Assembly (NCBI GenBank): GCA_040387195.1
Contig: JAZKEF010000002.1
Span: 296,839 to 360,838 of the forward strand
Direction of reading: 5' to 3'
DNA: 64,000 nucleotides
DNA from: UKL13-3 sp040387195
GTDB taxonomy: Bacteria; Bacteroidota; Bacteroidia; UKL13-3
Program-made: the position numbers and the translations under genes
The notes under the pieces: model-generated
Database searches by the model: none
The model's input: the letters and a program-made list of their open reading frames with translations, nothing else
What the model was told of the DNA's origin: nothing
Part shown: positions 1-9,390 of the stretch, in pieces
Layout: every line of letters starts with the position of its first letter
Numbering within the stretch: position 1 is the stretch's first letter

Positions 1-90
1 GATTGGTGAAACAACACTAGTATTAAGTTGTTGGTTACAGGGTTAATTGTTATTAGGAAATAACAATGTATGACCCCCTAACGTCACACT

Positions 91-130
91 AAAAAAATAG
101 CCTCTGGTTTAAACCAGAGGCTATTTTTTT
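91..130. terminator. perfect bidirectional rho-independent terminator
   Basis: A perfect inverted repeat with 20-base arms: an A-run, a GC-containing stem (CCTCTGG/CCAGAGG) and a T-run, readable in both directions. On the minus strand it lies just downstream of the small lipoprotein gene and lptB, so it should end that transcript. On the plus strand it could end a transcript entering from the left edge of the window. Confidence 0.9.
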
Positions 131-141
131 GCGCTATTTTT

Positions 142-342
142 TTAGTGTTTGACATCCATCAGCGAATCATCCGAAACCGCTTCTATTTGTTGCTGTATCA
201 CCTTTTCCATAGAGTCCATGGCTGCCTGATCTTTGGCTACTTGTGTGTCAACCGCTTTTGTTTCGGCAGGTGTTGGTTTGGGGTCGCTGCCACAGCCCGC
301 AAGCATAAAACCGGATATGAGGATAATGAATACTGTTTTCAT
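142..342 (-). CDS. small lipoprotein, 66 aa, unknown function
   Basis: The protein starts MKTVFIILISGFMLAGCG, a short signal peptide ending in a lipobox (LAGC), so it is probably anchored in a membrane through a lipidated Cys18. The mature part is only about 48 residues, rich in Asp, Lys, Gln and Ala, with no domain I recognise. The open frame extends upstream into lptB, but the ATG at 342 gives the signal peptide exactly, so I use it. It follows lptB by 10 bases and precedes a strong terminator, so it is likely the last gene of the lptB transcript. Function unknown. Confidence 0.75.
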   Translation of the reverse strand: MKTVFIILISGFMLAGCGSDPKPTPAETKAVDTQVAKDQAAMDSMEKVIQQQIEAVSDDSLMDVKH

Positions 343-352
343 AAATATTGAA

Positions 353-1078
353 TTAAGAACGTAATACAAAGTTCTGACCAAGATAAACTTTCCGCACCAT
401 TTCATCATCGGCTAATTCTTGTGCCGTGCCACCTTTCAGGAGTTTTCCCTCGAACAACAGGTAAGCCCTATCAACAATCGAAAGCGTTTCATGAACATTG
501 TGGTCGGTAATTAGGATGCCGATATTGCGGTGTTTTAGCTGCGCTACGATTTGCTGAATGTCTTCAACGGCAATTGGGTCAACTCCGGCAAAAGGCTCGT
601 CTAATAGCACAAAACTGGGGTTTACAGCCAATGCTCTTGCAATCTCCGTTCTTCTGCGTTCCCCACCGGAAAGAACTCCTCCTGCATTATTGCGCACACG
701 GTTCAGGCTAAATTCCTCGAGCAGGCTTTCCATTTTATCAACTCGCTCTTTTTTGGTGAGCTTTGTCATTTCCAATACAGCCATGATATTATCGGCAACA
801 CTCAGGGTTCTGAATACAGATGCTTCCTGTGGTAAATAACCGATTCCTTTTTGCGCACGTTTGTACATCGGCAAATCGGTAATATCCTCATCATCCAGCA
901 TTACCCTGCCCTCATCGGGTTTTACAATCCCTACCGTCATGTAAAAAGTTGTGGTTTTACCGGCACCGTTAGGCCCAAGTAATCCAACACACTCCCCTTG
1001 CTTCACATAAATGGAAACATCGTTTACAACGGTGCGTTTTTTATAGCGCTTAACTAAATGTTCAGTCTTTAATATCAT
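353..1078 (-). CDS. lptB: LPS export ABC transporter ATP-binding protein LptB
   Basis: This is the cytoplasmic ATPase that powers transfer of lipopolysaccharide from the inner membrane to the Lpt bridge. Visible motifs are Walker A (GPNGAGKTT, about residues 35-43), the Q-loop in GIGYLPQEASVFR, the ABC signature LSGGERRR (about 137-144), Walker B FVLLDEPFAGVDP and the switch His in LITDHNV. The 241-aa length and the sequence GYLPQE are typical of LptB rather than other ABC ATPases. Its membrane partners LptF/LptG are not nearby, which is normal in Bacteroidota. A small lipoprotein gene follows on the same strand. Confidence 0.95.
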   Translation of the reverse strand: MILKTEHLVKRYKKRTVVNDVSIYVKQGECVGLLGPNGAGKTTTFYMTVGIVKPDEGRVMLDDEDITDLPMYKRAQKGIGYLPQEASVFRTLSVADNIMAVLEMTKLTKKERVDKMESLLEEFSLNRVRNNAGGVLSGGERRRTEIARALAVNPSFVLLDEPFAGVDPIAVEDIQQIVAQLKHRNIGILITDHNVHETLSIVDRAYLLFEGKLLKGGTAQELADDEMVRKVYLGQNFVLRS

Positions 1079-1097
1079 TTAATCGAAAGAATTATTT

Positions 1098-1125
1098 CCC
1101 GCAGATCTCGCAGATTCCGCAGATT
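1098..1125. repeat. dispersed CCCGCAGATCTCGCAGA repeat
   Basis: The intergenic stretch between purF-like and lptB contains CCCGCAGATCTCGCAGATT followed by CCGCAGATT. The same core recurs at about 17760 and 46150. Inverted relatives (AATCTCCGTGATCTGCGGG) occur at about 60588, 63037, 63158 and 63279. It behaves as a dispersed intergenic repeat; function unknown. Confidence 0.7.
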
Positions 1126-1180
1126 AAATTTATACTATTTATATAACAAACCCGCAACCCGCAATAAACAACCCGTAATG

Positions 1181-3076
1181 TTAATACGCTCTCGCGCTAA
1201 TACCTTCCATAAAGTTGATAAACGCTTTGTTCACTACTTTATTTCCTCCGGGAGTCGGGTAGTTTCCGCTGAAATACCAATCTCCTTTATGGTCCGGACA
1301 CGCTTCATGCAAGCCTTCAATGGTTTGGTAAATTACGCTCACTTCGGCTTTCAAATCATCCGGACGAAGGATCTCAGCTATTTTATTGCTGATTTGTTCA
1401 TCGGTAAATGGAGCATAAAGTTCTTTCACGTGGTTGATTACCTCTTCTTTCGGAATATTTTCCTGTGCCTTGCATTTGGCATAAACTGTTTGCAGCAAAT
1501 GTTCCTTTTTGGTGTCTTTCAACAAGGCAAGCATTGCCTGAAAAGCTACAAAGTCCTTCAACCGGCTCATGTCAATTCCATAACAATCCGGGTAACGAAT
1601 TTGCGGGGCAGACGAAACAACAACAATACGTTTAGGATGCAAACGATCGAGGATGCGGAGGATGCTGGTGCGCAATGTTGTTCCGCGAACAATCGAATCA
1701 TCAATTACAACCAGTGTGTCCTTGTCGTTTCTTACCAGTCCGTATGTAACATCGTATACGTGGGCTACCATATCTTCACGGTGCTCATCATCGGTAATAA
1801 AGGTTCTGAGTTTGGCATCCTTCACCGCCATTTTTTCCCTGCGCGGTTTTAAGGCGATTAGTTTCTTCAGCTTTTCTCTATCAGGGTTGGGACCCATTTT
1901 AAGAATCTCGGTGGCTTTGTATTCGCTTAAATAATCCAATACGCCATCAATCATTCCGTAAAAGGCAGTTGCGGCTGTGTTGGGAATGTATGAGAAAACG
2001 GTGTTTTCAATATCGTGGTTAATGCTTTTGAGAACAGTGTCACTCAACAAATAACCGAGTTTTTTACGCTCTTTATAAATATCTCTGTCGTTACCGCGGG
2101 AGAAATAAATGCGCTCAAATGTGCACGATTTTTTCTCGATGGGTGTAACAACATTTACTTCGCTGATGTTTCCGTTTTTCTTAATGATTAAGGCATTTCC
2201 CGGTCCCAGCTCTTTGATCTCGTTAATAGGTACATTAAATCCAGTTTGGATGGCAGGGCGCTCGCTGGTTACAACCAACACCTCATCATCCTGATAATAA
2301 AAACACGGACGAATTCCGGCAGGGTCGCGCACAACAAACGAATCTCCGTGTCCAACCAACCCTGCTAACACATATCCGCCATCCACATCTCTCAACGAGC
2401 GTTTCAGGATTTTTTCGATGTTCATGTTATCAGCAATCAGCGTGGTAATCTCGCGATTGTTGTGTCCCATTTTTTTGAAGAAGGCAAACTGTGTTTCGTT
2501 TTCTTCATCTAAAAAGTGCCCGATTTTTTCGAGCATCGTAACCGTATCGGCTTTTTCAACGGGGTGCTGACCCAGTCCTACGAGGATATCGAACAACTCA
2601 TCCACGTTGGTCATATTGAAATTTCCCGCCAACATTAAGTTACGCGTCATCCAGTTGTTTTCACGAATAAAGGGGTGACACAAATCAGAAGCGCTTCCTC
2701 CGTATGTTCCGTAGCGTAAATGGCCTAACAATACTTCGCCTACAAACGGAACCTTTTCCTTCATATGAAGAGAATCTTTCAGTTGTTCTTTGCTGGCGTT
2801 GTTGTTTATTTTTTTGCTTACGCTGGCAAAAATCTCTGCAATGGCACCGCTGCCACTGGCACGTTTACGGAAAACATAAGGCGATCCCGGTTTGGGGTCC
2901 AGCTTAATCACACCCAACCCTGCGCCATCCTGGCCACGGTTGTGTTGTTTTTCCATCAACAGGTAAAGTTTTTTTAAACCGTAAAGGCTTGAGCCGTATT
3001 TCTGCTGGTAGTATTCCAGCGGTTTTAGCAAGCGGATGAATGCGATTCCGCATTCATGTTTTATTGGATCACTCAT
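1181..3076 (-). CDS. purF: amidophosphoribosyltransferase-like protein (long PurF form)
   Basis: Class II glutamine amidotransferase fused to a phosphoribosyltransferase fold, the architecture that makes 5-phosphoribosylamine in the first step of purine synthesis. The start MSDPIKHECGIAFI places the presumed catalytic Cys at residue 9 behind a short propeptide, as in PurF enzymes that mature by cleavage. QHNRGQDGAG and HLRYGTYG are glutaminase-domain motifs. The PRPP-binding loop TLVVIDDSIVRGTT sits near residues 453-466. At 631 aa it is longer than standard PurF (about 470-500). Bacteroidota often carry such a long form in addition to a standard one, so its exact substrate is less certain than its fold. 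It seems to be monocistronic. Confidence 0.85.
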   Translation of the reverse strand: MSDPIKHECGIAFIRLLKPLEYYQQKYGSSLYGLKKLYLLMEKQHNRGQDGAGLGVIKLDPKPGSPYVFRKRASGSGAIAEIFASVSKKINNNASKEQLKDSLHMKEKVPFVGEVLLGHLRYGTYGGSASDLCHPFIRENNWMTRNLMLAGNFNMTNVDELFDILVGLGQHPVEKADTVTMLEKIGHFLDEENETQFAFFKKMGHNNREITTLIADNMNIEKILKRSLRDVDGGYVLAGLVGHGDSFVVRDPAGIRPCFYYQDDEVLVVTSERPAIQTGFNVPINEIKELGPGNALIIKKNGNISEVNVVTPIEKKSCTFERIYFSRGNDRDIYKERKKLGYLLSDTVLKSINHDIENTVFSYIPNTAATAFYGMIDGVLDYLSEYKATEILKMGPNPDREKLKKLIALKPRREKMAVKDAKLRTFITDDEHREDMVAHVYDVTYGLVRNDKDTLVVIDDSIVRGTTLRTSILRILDRLHPKRIVVVSSAPQIRYPDCYGIDMSRLKDFVAFQAMLALLKDTKKEHLLQTVYAKCKAQENIPKEEVINHVKELYAPFTDEQISNKIAEILRPDDLKAEVSVIYQTIEGLHEACPDHKGDWYFSGNYPTPGGNKVVNKAFINFMEGISARAY

Positions 3077-3122
3077 AAATGAGCCGCGAAGTTAAGCAAT
3101 AAATACGGCCCTGAAAACATGA

Positions 3123-3578
3123 TTATTTTTTGGCATTTGCCACGGCAGCGTCCAGAATTTTGATAAAGTCATCAGGACCTTTGTAGCCGGGGTCAATAAC
3201 CAGGCTGTTTTTGGAAGGCGTAATGTAGTAGATAGTGGGGAACCCTGTTGATTTCCCCTGGCACAACAAGCTGTATAGTTGCAGGTTGGTAAGCGATTGG
3301 TCGCCTACCTTGTATCCGTTGTGTTCCACTTCGGGATTAAACTTGATGGCTACGAAGTGTTGGTTTATCTTTTTAACAACCTCTGCATTGGTGTATGTAT
3401 CACGGTCCATTTTTTTGCACCAGCCGCACCACTCGGTGTAAGCATCTACCAATATAATTTTGTTTTGTTTGATGGCTTTTTCGTAACCGGTATTCCATTC
3501 TTCCCAAACCAGTTTATCACTTTGGGCGAATGCTGTGGATACGGTGAAGAAGGCAATAAGAATGAGGAGTTTTTGCAT
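3123..3578 (-). CDS. secreted thioredoxin-fold protein, 151 aa
   Basis: A signal peptide (MQKLLILIAFFTVSTAFAQ) is followed by a thioredoxin-like domain with the redox motif WCGWC (Cys51 and Cys54) and a cis-proline region in STGFPTIYYI. The likely role is disulfide exchange or heme/cofactor-linked reduction in the periplasm; the substrate is unknown. The frame is open 234 bases further upstream, but the ATG at 3578 begins the signal peptide and avoids overlap with the divergent DUF1456 gene. A second, longer WCGWC protein lies at 28644-29834. Confidence 0.85.
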   Translation of the reverse strand: MQKLLILIAFFTVSTAFAQSDKLVWEEWNTGYEKAIKQNKIILVDAYTEWCGWCKKMDRDTYTNAEVVKKINQHFVAIKFNPEVEHNGYKVGDQSLTNLQLYSLLCQGKSTGFPTIYYITPSKNSLVIDPGYKGPDDFIKILDAAVANAKK

Positions 3579-3669
3579 GATGTGAAGATAATAAAGAAAT
3601 TTTAATAGGGCAAGAAATGTGCCGAGAAGACTTAAATACCGATATTTGCTACCCAAAGCACTCCGAACC

Positions 3670-3918
3670 ATGACTAATAATGACATTCTGAAAAAACTGC
3701 GCGTAGCATTAAAGCTTAAAAACACCGACATCATCGACATTCTGAAGCTTGTTGATTTCAGGATATCGGAAAGTGAACTTGGGGCATTGTTCAGAAAGGA
3801 AGACCACCCCAACTACAAAGAGTGTGGTGACCAGATTTTGCGAAATTTTTTGAATGGACTGGTGATTCACCTGCGTGGCCCGATGCCGGAAGAAAAGGAA
3901 AAAGGAGAGAAGGCATAA
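3670..3918 (+). CDS. DUF1456 family protein, 82 aa
   Basis: The start MTNNDILKKLRVALKL and the segment ESELGALFRKEDHPNYKECG match the DUF1456 (YehS-like) pattern as I recall it. E. coli YehS has two such repeats; this protein has only one, plus a charged tail. The ATG at 3670 is chosen because family members start at MxNNDxLxxLR. It is divergent from the thioredoxin-fold gene. The biochemical role of the family is not known. Confidence 0.8.
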   Translation: MTNNDILKKLRVALKLKNTDIIDILKLVDFRISESELGALFRKEDHPNYKECGDQILRNFLNGLVIHLRGPMPEEKEKGEKA

Positions 3919-3992
3919 ACCCGGCTATAGCCGCACATCATAAAGCGCCCGCACATTCGTTATAAATTACTACATTCGCTCGCTAAGCGTTT

Positions 3993-6900
3993 ATGAACGA
4001 AAACAGTTACACCTCCTTATTGCAACGACTTGACGGGTTCATCCGCAAGTACTATAAAAACCAGCTTATCCGTGGGGCCATTTATTTTGCTGCCACCACG
4101 CTTGTTTTTTTTCTGCTCATCATTGTGCTCGAATATTTCGGACGCTACCAAAGTGGCATTCGGGCCGGATTGTTTTATTCCTTCCTTGCCGTTTCCGGAT
4201 TTTGCCTGGTGCGTTTTGTACTTATTCCATTAAGCAAGTTATACAAGCTGGGCCACACCATCAATTATACGCAAGCTTCAGTAATCATAGGCGACCACTT
4301 TCCCCAGGTGAAAGATAAACTACTGAATGTGCTGCAGCTGAAAAGCGAAACAGGCACAGGCGATCATTCGCTTATTGATGCGGCAATTAACCAGAAAACC
4401 GCAGAACTCAAGCCTATACCATTTGCATCTGCAATCGACCTCCAAAAAAACGTGCGTTATTTACGTTATGTCGCGTTACCTCTTGTATTATACGCAGCCG
4501 TGTATATCATCTCTCCGTCAATGATTAGTGATGGAAGCAAGCGGGTATTATACTACAACGAAACATTCAAACCGGTTGCCCCTTTTTCTTTTTCCATTGA
4601 GAATGCCGAGTTGAATACACAACAGTTTTCGGATTTTGAGTTGAAGGTAAAGGTGGCCGGAAATGAACTTCCGGAAGATGTGTATGTGGAGATTGGAGGC
4701 AATCATTACAAAATGCAAAAAGCGGACAAAATGCATTACACCTACACCTTTACCAATGTGCAAAAGGATGTTCCGTTTATACTTCAGGCCGGAGGGTTTA
4801 ACTCGGATGAGTACACACTTAAAACGATTGCAAAGCCGCTCATCATCAGCTACCGCGCCAAGCTCGAGTATCCCGGATATTTGAGAAAAGCACCAGAGTG
4901 GATGGATAACCCAACCGACCTGACCATTCCCGCAGGTACCGTTGTGAACTGGCAATTTACCACCACCAATACCAACGAAATCTTATTGGGTTTTGCAGGG
5001 CAGTACCTCAAAGCGGAGGCTCAAAGCAAAGATCAGTTCGGCTACAGCAAGAAGTTTTTTGTGAGCACCCACTATGTGATTAAAACTCAAAACACAGCAC
5101 TATTGAATACCGACTCCATGGAGTATACGGTAACCGTATTGCCGGATGCTTTTCCAACCATTACGGCAGAAGAAAAGCAGGACAGCATTAGCGGAAAACA
5201 ACTCTTTTTTATTGGCGATGCAAGCGATGACCACGGTCTTACGCGACTAGCGTTTCATTACCAACTCACCCGTTTTGAACAAGGCAAGCCGGATCCCCGC
5301 CAAATGCAATGGTTACCGATTGAGCGCAGCGGAACAAGCACAAGGTTTTACCACCAGTTGAATTTAAATGCTATAGGAATGATGCCGGGCGATGAGCTCA
5401 CTTACTATTTTGAGGTATGGGATAATGATGGGGTGCATGGGTCTAAGTCTACCAAAACAGCGATGAAGGAATTAAAAGCCCCAAGCGAAAAGGAGCTGGA
5501 AGAAAAAACGGAAGCAGGTAGCAGTGCGCTGAAGGATAAAATGGAGCAGGCCATTAAAGACGCTAAATCCATGCAGAAAGAATTGAAGGAACTGGAGCGG
5601 AAGATGCTGGATAAAAAGGAACTTACCTGGGAAGAAAAGAAAAAAATGGAGAAGCTGGTGGAGCAGCAAAAGGAGTTGGCGAAAAAGTTGGCAGAGATTA
5701 AAAAAGATAACGAGAAGCTGAACAAGGAAGAGGCAGATTACAAAAAGCAAGAAGAGAGCATCATGGAAAAACAGCAGCAGCTGGAGAAGATGTTTAATGA
5801 GCTGATGGATGAGGACATGAAAAAGCTGATACGGGAGATGGAGCAGTTGATGCAACTGCAAAACAAGGACTTGATGAAAGAAGAGATGGAGAAGATGCAG
5901 CTCAACAACAAGGATGTGGAAAAGGAGCTCGACCGCATGCTGGAACAATACAAAAAGCTGGAGCTGGATAAGAAGCTGGAACAAACCATTGATAAGCTGG
6001 ATAAGCTTGCAGAGAAGCAGGAAGATCTTTCGAAAAAAACGCAGGAAAGCGACAAGGGTAAAAGCAAGGAAGAGAAAAAGCAAGCAGGTGAAGAGCTTAA
6101 AAAGGAGCAGGAGAAACTAAGCGAACAGTTTAAGGATGCAAAGGAAGAGCTGAAGGATATTGAAGAAAAGAATAAAGAACTGGAAGAACCGGAAGAGTTG
6201 GAGAATACCGAACAGGAGCAAAAAGACATCGAAGAACAGCAGAAAGAGAGTGAAGAGGACATAGAGAAGGGCGACAACAAAAAAGCCAGCGAGAAGCAGC
6301 AAAAAGCGGCCAAACAAATGAAACAAATGGCCCAGAAGATGAAGAGCAAAAAGAAGGAGCAGGAAGAAAAGGAACTGGAGTTGGATGCACAAGCGTTGCG
6401 CGAAATATTGGAAAACACCATTCAACTCTCCAAGGACCAGGAAGATTTGATGGAGAAGCTGCGTGGCATTAACGGCTACAATCCGCAATATGTGGAGGCG
6501 GCCCAAACGCAAAAGAAAATAAAGGACAATGCAAAGATTATTGAAGACAGCTTGTTGAGTCTGAGCAAACGTGTGGCCGAAATCCGTTCGTTTGTGAACC
6601 GTGAAGTGTCCAAGTTAAACGATAACCTCGACCGCAGTGTGAAAGGATTTGGTTCGCGCAATTTCGGAGAGATTCGCACACGCCAGCAATACAGCATGAC
6701 TTCGGCCAATAACCTTGCGGTGATGCTGAGTGATGTGCTCAAACAAATGCAGGACCAAATGAGTGGTGAGGGTGAAGGCAAACAAGGAAAAGGCAAACCG
6801 AAAACAGGCCAAGGTAAGGGCAAGGGGAAAGGAAAAGGACAGGGCAAAGGGAAAAGCATGAGTGAGTTGAAAAAAGCACAGGAAGAGCTGAACAAACAAC

Positions 6901-7466
6901 TCCGCGAAGGGCTCAATAAACAAGACGGAGATAAAGGCAAGGACGGGCAAAAACCAGGAGGAGATAAACCGGGCGACAAACCAGGACAAGGCAAACCGGG
7001 AATGGGAATGCCCGGCATGGGAGGCATGAGCAGCCAGGAGTTTGCGCGCATGGCAGCACAGCAGCAGGCCATCCGCCAGCAAATGCAAAAGATGCTCGAG
7101 CAAATGGGCACCAAGGAGAAAGAAGGATTGGGAGGCAACGGCAAGTTGCAGGAGATGCAAAAGTTGATGGAACAAACCGAAAAGGAGCTATACAACAAAC
7201 AACTCACCAACCAACTATTACAACGCCAGGAAGAGATTGTAACACGCTTGCTGGAATCGGAAAAGGCCGAACGTAAACAGGAGCAAGACCAGAAACGCGA
7301 AGCCGAACAAGCCAAAGAAAAACCGGCTCCAACACCACCAAGTTTCGATCAGTACATTCAGCAAAAGAATAAGGAAAAGGAATTGCTGGAAACTATCCCG
7401 GCCGATATGCAGCCGTATTATAAAGAAAAGACCAAGGAGTATTTTAAGAAGGTTGGCGGGGAGTAG
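3993..7466 (+). CDS. DUF4175-like large membrane-anchored coiled-coil protein
   Basis: A 1157-aa protein with hydrophobic segments near residues 24-47, 58-80 and 152-172, then a roughly 310-residue beta-rich, probably periplasmic part. Beyond residue 490 comes a very long Lys/Glu/Gln-rich coiled coil (about 490-850). A Gly/Lys/Pro low-complexity stretch (about 925-1020) and a final Gln/Glu-rich helix follow. This layout matches the DUF4175 proteins common in Bacteroidota. Function is unknown; the anchored coiled coil suggests a structural or scaffolding role in the envelope. The extreme Lys/Glu bias produces long shadow frames on the opposite strand that are not genes. A TACATTCG box lies at 3971-3978. 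Confidence 0.85.
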   Translation: MNENSYTSLLQRLDGFIRKYYKNQLIRGAIYFAATTLVFFLLIIVLEYFGRYQSGIRAGLFYSFLAVSGFCLVRFVLIPLSKLYKLGHTINYTQASVIIGDHFPQVKDKLLNVLQLKSETGTGDHSLIDAAINQKTAELKPIPFASAIDLQKNVRYLRYVALPLVLYAAVYIISPSMISDGSKRVLYYNETFKPVAPFSFSIENAELNTQQFSDFELKVKVAGNELPEDVYVEIGGNHYKMQKADKMHYTYTFTNVQKDVPFILQAGGFNSDEYTLKTIAKPLIISYRAKLEYPGYLRKAPEWMDNPTDLTIPAGTVVNWQFTTTNTNEILLGFAGQYLKAEAQSKDQFGYSKKFFVSTHYVIKTQNTALLNTDSMEYTVTVLPDAFPTITAEEKQDSISGKQLFFIGDASDDHGLTRLAFHYQLTRFEQGKPDPRQMQWLPIERSGTSTRFYHQLNLNAIGMMPGDELTYYFEVWDNDGVHGSKSTKTAMKELKAPSEKELEEKTEAGSSALKDKMEQAIKDAKSMQKELKELERKMLDKKELTWEEKKKMEKLVEQQKELAKKLAEIKKDNEKLNKEEADYKKQEESIMEKQQQLEKMFNELMDEDMKKLIREMEQLMQLQNKDLMKEEMEKMQLNNKDVEKELDRMLEQYKKLELDKKLEQTIDKLDKLAEKQEDLSKKTQESDKGKSKEEKKQAGEELKKEQEKLSEQFKDAKEELKDIEEKNKELEEPEELENTEQEQKDIEEQQKESEEDIEKGDNKKASEKQQKAAKQMKQMAQKMKSKKKEQEEKELELDAQALREILENTIQLSKDQEDLMEKLRGINGYNPQYVEAAQTQKKIKDNAKIIEDSLLSLSKRVAEIRSFVNREVSKLNDNLDRSVKGFGSRNFGEIRTRQQYSMTSANNLAVMLSDVLKQMQDQMSGEGEGKQGKGKPKTGQGKGKGKGKGQGKGKSMSELKKAQEELNKQLREGLNKQDGDKGKDGQKPGGDKPGDKPGQGKPGMGMPGMGGMSSQEFARMAAQQQAIRQQMQKMLEQMGTKEKEGLGGNGKLQEMQKLMEQTEKELYNKQLTNQLLQRQEEIVTRLLESEKAERKQEQDQKREAEQAKEKPAPTPPSFDQYIQQKNKEKELLETIPADMQPYYKEKTKEYFKKVGGE

Positions 7467-7635
7467 TCGAGAGGGGTGTTGCCACAGATTAAATTATAAA
7501 ACCCATTGCTTAATTAGGAAGTAGAGCTAACCGGTTAGCTTCGGTTACTAATGATATTCAAATTCTACCACAAGGTTCACGAAGGAGGCACGAAGAACTC
7601 AATAACTAAGAACGAAAACCCCCAACCTAACGGCA
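7467..7635. other. intergenic gap with 16-bp palindrome
   Basis: Between two convergent genes. It contains a perfect palindrome AGCTAACCGGTTAGCT at 7525-7540 and a stretch (GTTCACGAAGGAGGCACGAAG) resembling the 'cacagaggacaccaagg' repeats seen near 60 kb. There is no T-run behind the palindrome, so a terminator role is uncertain. Confidence 0.5.
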
Positions 7636-8940
7636 CTACAACACAAGCAATGTTTTAGCAATTGCATCACGGAGCTCCGGCACCACATTTACTTCATTGG
7701 CAAACGTTTTCCATTGACTTACTGTGCCGGTTATTTCTTCAATAATGACAGCCGCTTTTTTGCTTGCGATGGATTGACCAATAACCAGAAGGTCTTCTTT
7801 GGTAATGTCTTTTCGTTTGCCGTTGATGCTGAGTGCATGTTGGCTTACCCACTCACTTCCGGGACGGTAGGCGTGGCAAATATCATAAGCAGGAGCCAAT
7901 TCCCATGCACCACCTTTTTTAAGCCTGAATGCAAAGTTTTTGGTATGGTCGTCACAATTGCGGGCTATTACGTTAAACACCATGCGCCTGAATAGTTGTT
8001 CCGCATCCTGAAAGTTTAGTTTTAACTCCCGCAATGTTTGAAAAAGCTGCTCATAACTAAAGCTGTTTACCCGGTTAAAGTCGAAATGTTTTAAGGCGCA
8101 AAAGGTTTGAATATGATGTTTGGTTTCTGCTCCTTCGCGGTCAAACCGTTTTGTCATAAAATGTGCCCTGCCATTTTCTTCCAGTAATTGAGAGGGCATC
8201 ATTTCAATACCGCAAGCAGTGGCCATATTGTAATATGCCATTTCTACCCTGCCATAACCTTTGCTCGCCCCCAGCTGCACATCGCTTACGCCATCCAGCT
8301 TAATGAGCCAGTGCTCAAAACCGGCAGGAGCTTTGGTTTGCCCCGACCTTACATCTCTTGTTTTGGGGTTATAGGCAATCACAGCCTTGGGCCTTGCGCC
8401 ACCGGCCGATGTTCCGATCTTTAAAATCTCCATCATGGCCTTTTCTTCATCCTCTTGCAGGTTGGTTGCAAAAACATCCCTATCGGATAACATCTTTTGA
8501 GCAATGTCCACAAGGCTATCTATTTCGATGGCAAAAGGCGTTTTATATTCTTTGATGGTTGTAGGTTCAAATTCCAAAGCGCCCATACCGCGGCTTCCAA
8601 TAAAACAAAGCATTTCAATCGGGTTCATGCTATCCTGCGGACGTCCTTGTTGTGCCAGCCACAAATTGATAAGCTGATTACCATATTTATCCGGAAGCAC
8701 ATCGGCCAGCAAGCCGGGTAAGCCCTTAAACGTATCCAACCCTGTTTGATTGTTGTTGCGCAACTCCGGAAAAGAGAATATTTTTTTGGAGGCCGCAAGG
8801 GGCATTTTGATCGGAGCCAAATCCTGGTTTAACCTTTTGAAGGAAGGAGCATACTCAAAACTAGCCACCCCGGTTTTTTCATCCCAGGCAACAGCCCCCG
8901 CCAGTTCACCCCAAATGTTTACATCGGCTACATTCATCAT
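7636..8940 (-). CDS. hipA: HipA-family serine/threonine kinase toxin
   Basis: A 434-aa HipA kinase. The family phosphorylates a translation or related target and causes growth arrest and persistence when not bound by HipB. Visible are the N-terminal HipA subdomain (GLDTFKGLPGLLADVLPDKYG), a Gly-rich loop with SAGGARPKA, MTKRFDREG, the catalytic loop NCDDHTKNFAF and the metal-binding APAYDICHAY. Length matches E. coli HipA (about 440 aa). It overlaps hipB by four bases (ATGA at 8937-8940), indicating translational coupling. The kinase motifs look intact. The cellular target cannot be read from the sequence. Confidence 0.93.
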   Translation of the reverse strand: MMNVADVNIWGELAGAVAWDEKTGVASFEYAPSFKRLNQDLAPIKMPLAASKKIFSFPELRNNNQTGLDTFKGLPGLLADVLPDKYGNQLINLWLAQQGRPQDSMNPIEMLCFIGSRGMGALEFEPTTIKEYKTPFAIEIDSLVDIAQKMLSDRDVFATNLQEDEEKAMMEILKIGTSAGGARPKAVIAYNPKTRDVRSGQTKAPAGFEHWLIKLDGVSDVQLGASKGYGRVEMAYYNMATACGIEMMPSQLLEENGRAHFMTKRFDREGAETKHHIQTFCALKHFDFNRVNSFSYEQLFQTLRELKLNFQDAEQLFRRMVFNVIARNCDDHTKNFAFRLKKGGAWELAPAYDICHAYRPGSEWVSQHALSINGKRKDITKEDLLVIGQSIASKKAAVIIEEITGTVSQWKTFANEVNVVPELRDAIAKTLLVL

Positions 8941-9254
8941 TTGCCACTTGCTCTTTTGCGTTTCTCTCTCTCTAGTTTAGCCAACGCCAATGGACTAATA
9001 GTTTCCTGAACCTCAAAAGAATCCATTACCTGCAATTGGTCCAGCACCCTCAATACCTGTATAAGTGTGGCCACGGTTACGGTTTCACCCTGCTCCAGTA
9101 AGCTCAAGGTGGAACGGCTGATTCCTGCAGCATTGGCCAGCACCTCTTGTGTTTTGTTTTGGTCCATGCGGTGGTGCTTCACAAAATCACCAATTTGCCC
9201 CACCAAAGCTTTATCGCTCATGGAATGCCAGTTTTTGTATGATATATCAGTCAT
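8937..9254 (-). CDS. hipB: HipB-like helix-turn-helix antitoxin
   Basis: A 105-aa Xre-type DNA-binding protein with the helix-turn-helix in MDQNKTQEVLANAAGISRSTLSLLEQ (about residues 31-56), first in the operon with hipA. HipB proteins bind the HipA kinase and repress their own promoter; the perfect palindrome and two related half-sites just upstream support autoregulation here. It is somewhat longer than E. coli HipB (88 aa), with an extra basic C-terminal tail (KLEREKRKRASGK). Confidence 0.92.
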   Translation of the reverse strand: MTDISYKNWHSMSDKALVGQIGDFVKHHRMDQNKTQEVLANAAGISRSTLSLLEQGETVTVATLIQVLRVLDQLQVMDSFEVQETISPLALAKLEREKRKRASGK

Positions 9255-9271
9255 AAAGTGAATTTTTGGGT

Positions 9272-9390
9272 ATTAGTGAATGATAACTCATGCAAGATAG
9301 TGCTGTTTTTGAACAAAACAATAATTTGTATGAGTTATCGGTCATTAAAGGTGTTTTTTGGGATTAGTGAATGATTTATCATTCACTAAT
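9272..9390 (-). promoter_or_regulatory. hipBA operator region with palindromes
   Basis: At 9363-9390 there is a perfect 28-bp palindrome with arms ATTAGTGAATGAT and ATCATTCACTAAT around TT. A related sequence, ATTAGTGAATGATAACTCAT, lies at 9272-9291. Its inverted partner ATGAGTTATCGGTCATTA is at 9330-9347, and the two pair across a 38-base spacer. A weak minus-strand promoter, TTG-N19-TATCTTG, lies between these two half-sites. HipB is the obvious candidate to bind all three sites and repress hipBA. Confidence 0.75.

Noticed and set aside
5405..6512. Long minus-strand open frames across the DUF4175 gene
   Set aside because: They are the complement of Lys/Glu-rich codons (giving Phe/Leu/Ser-rich nonsense) and lie wholly inside a well-supported gene.
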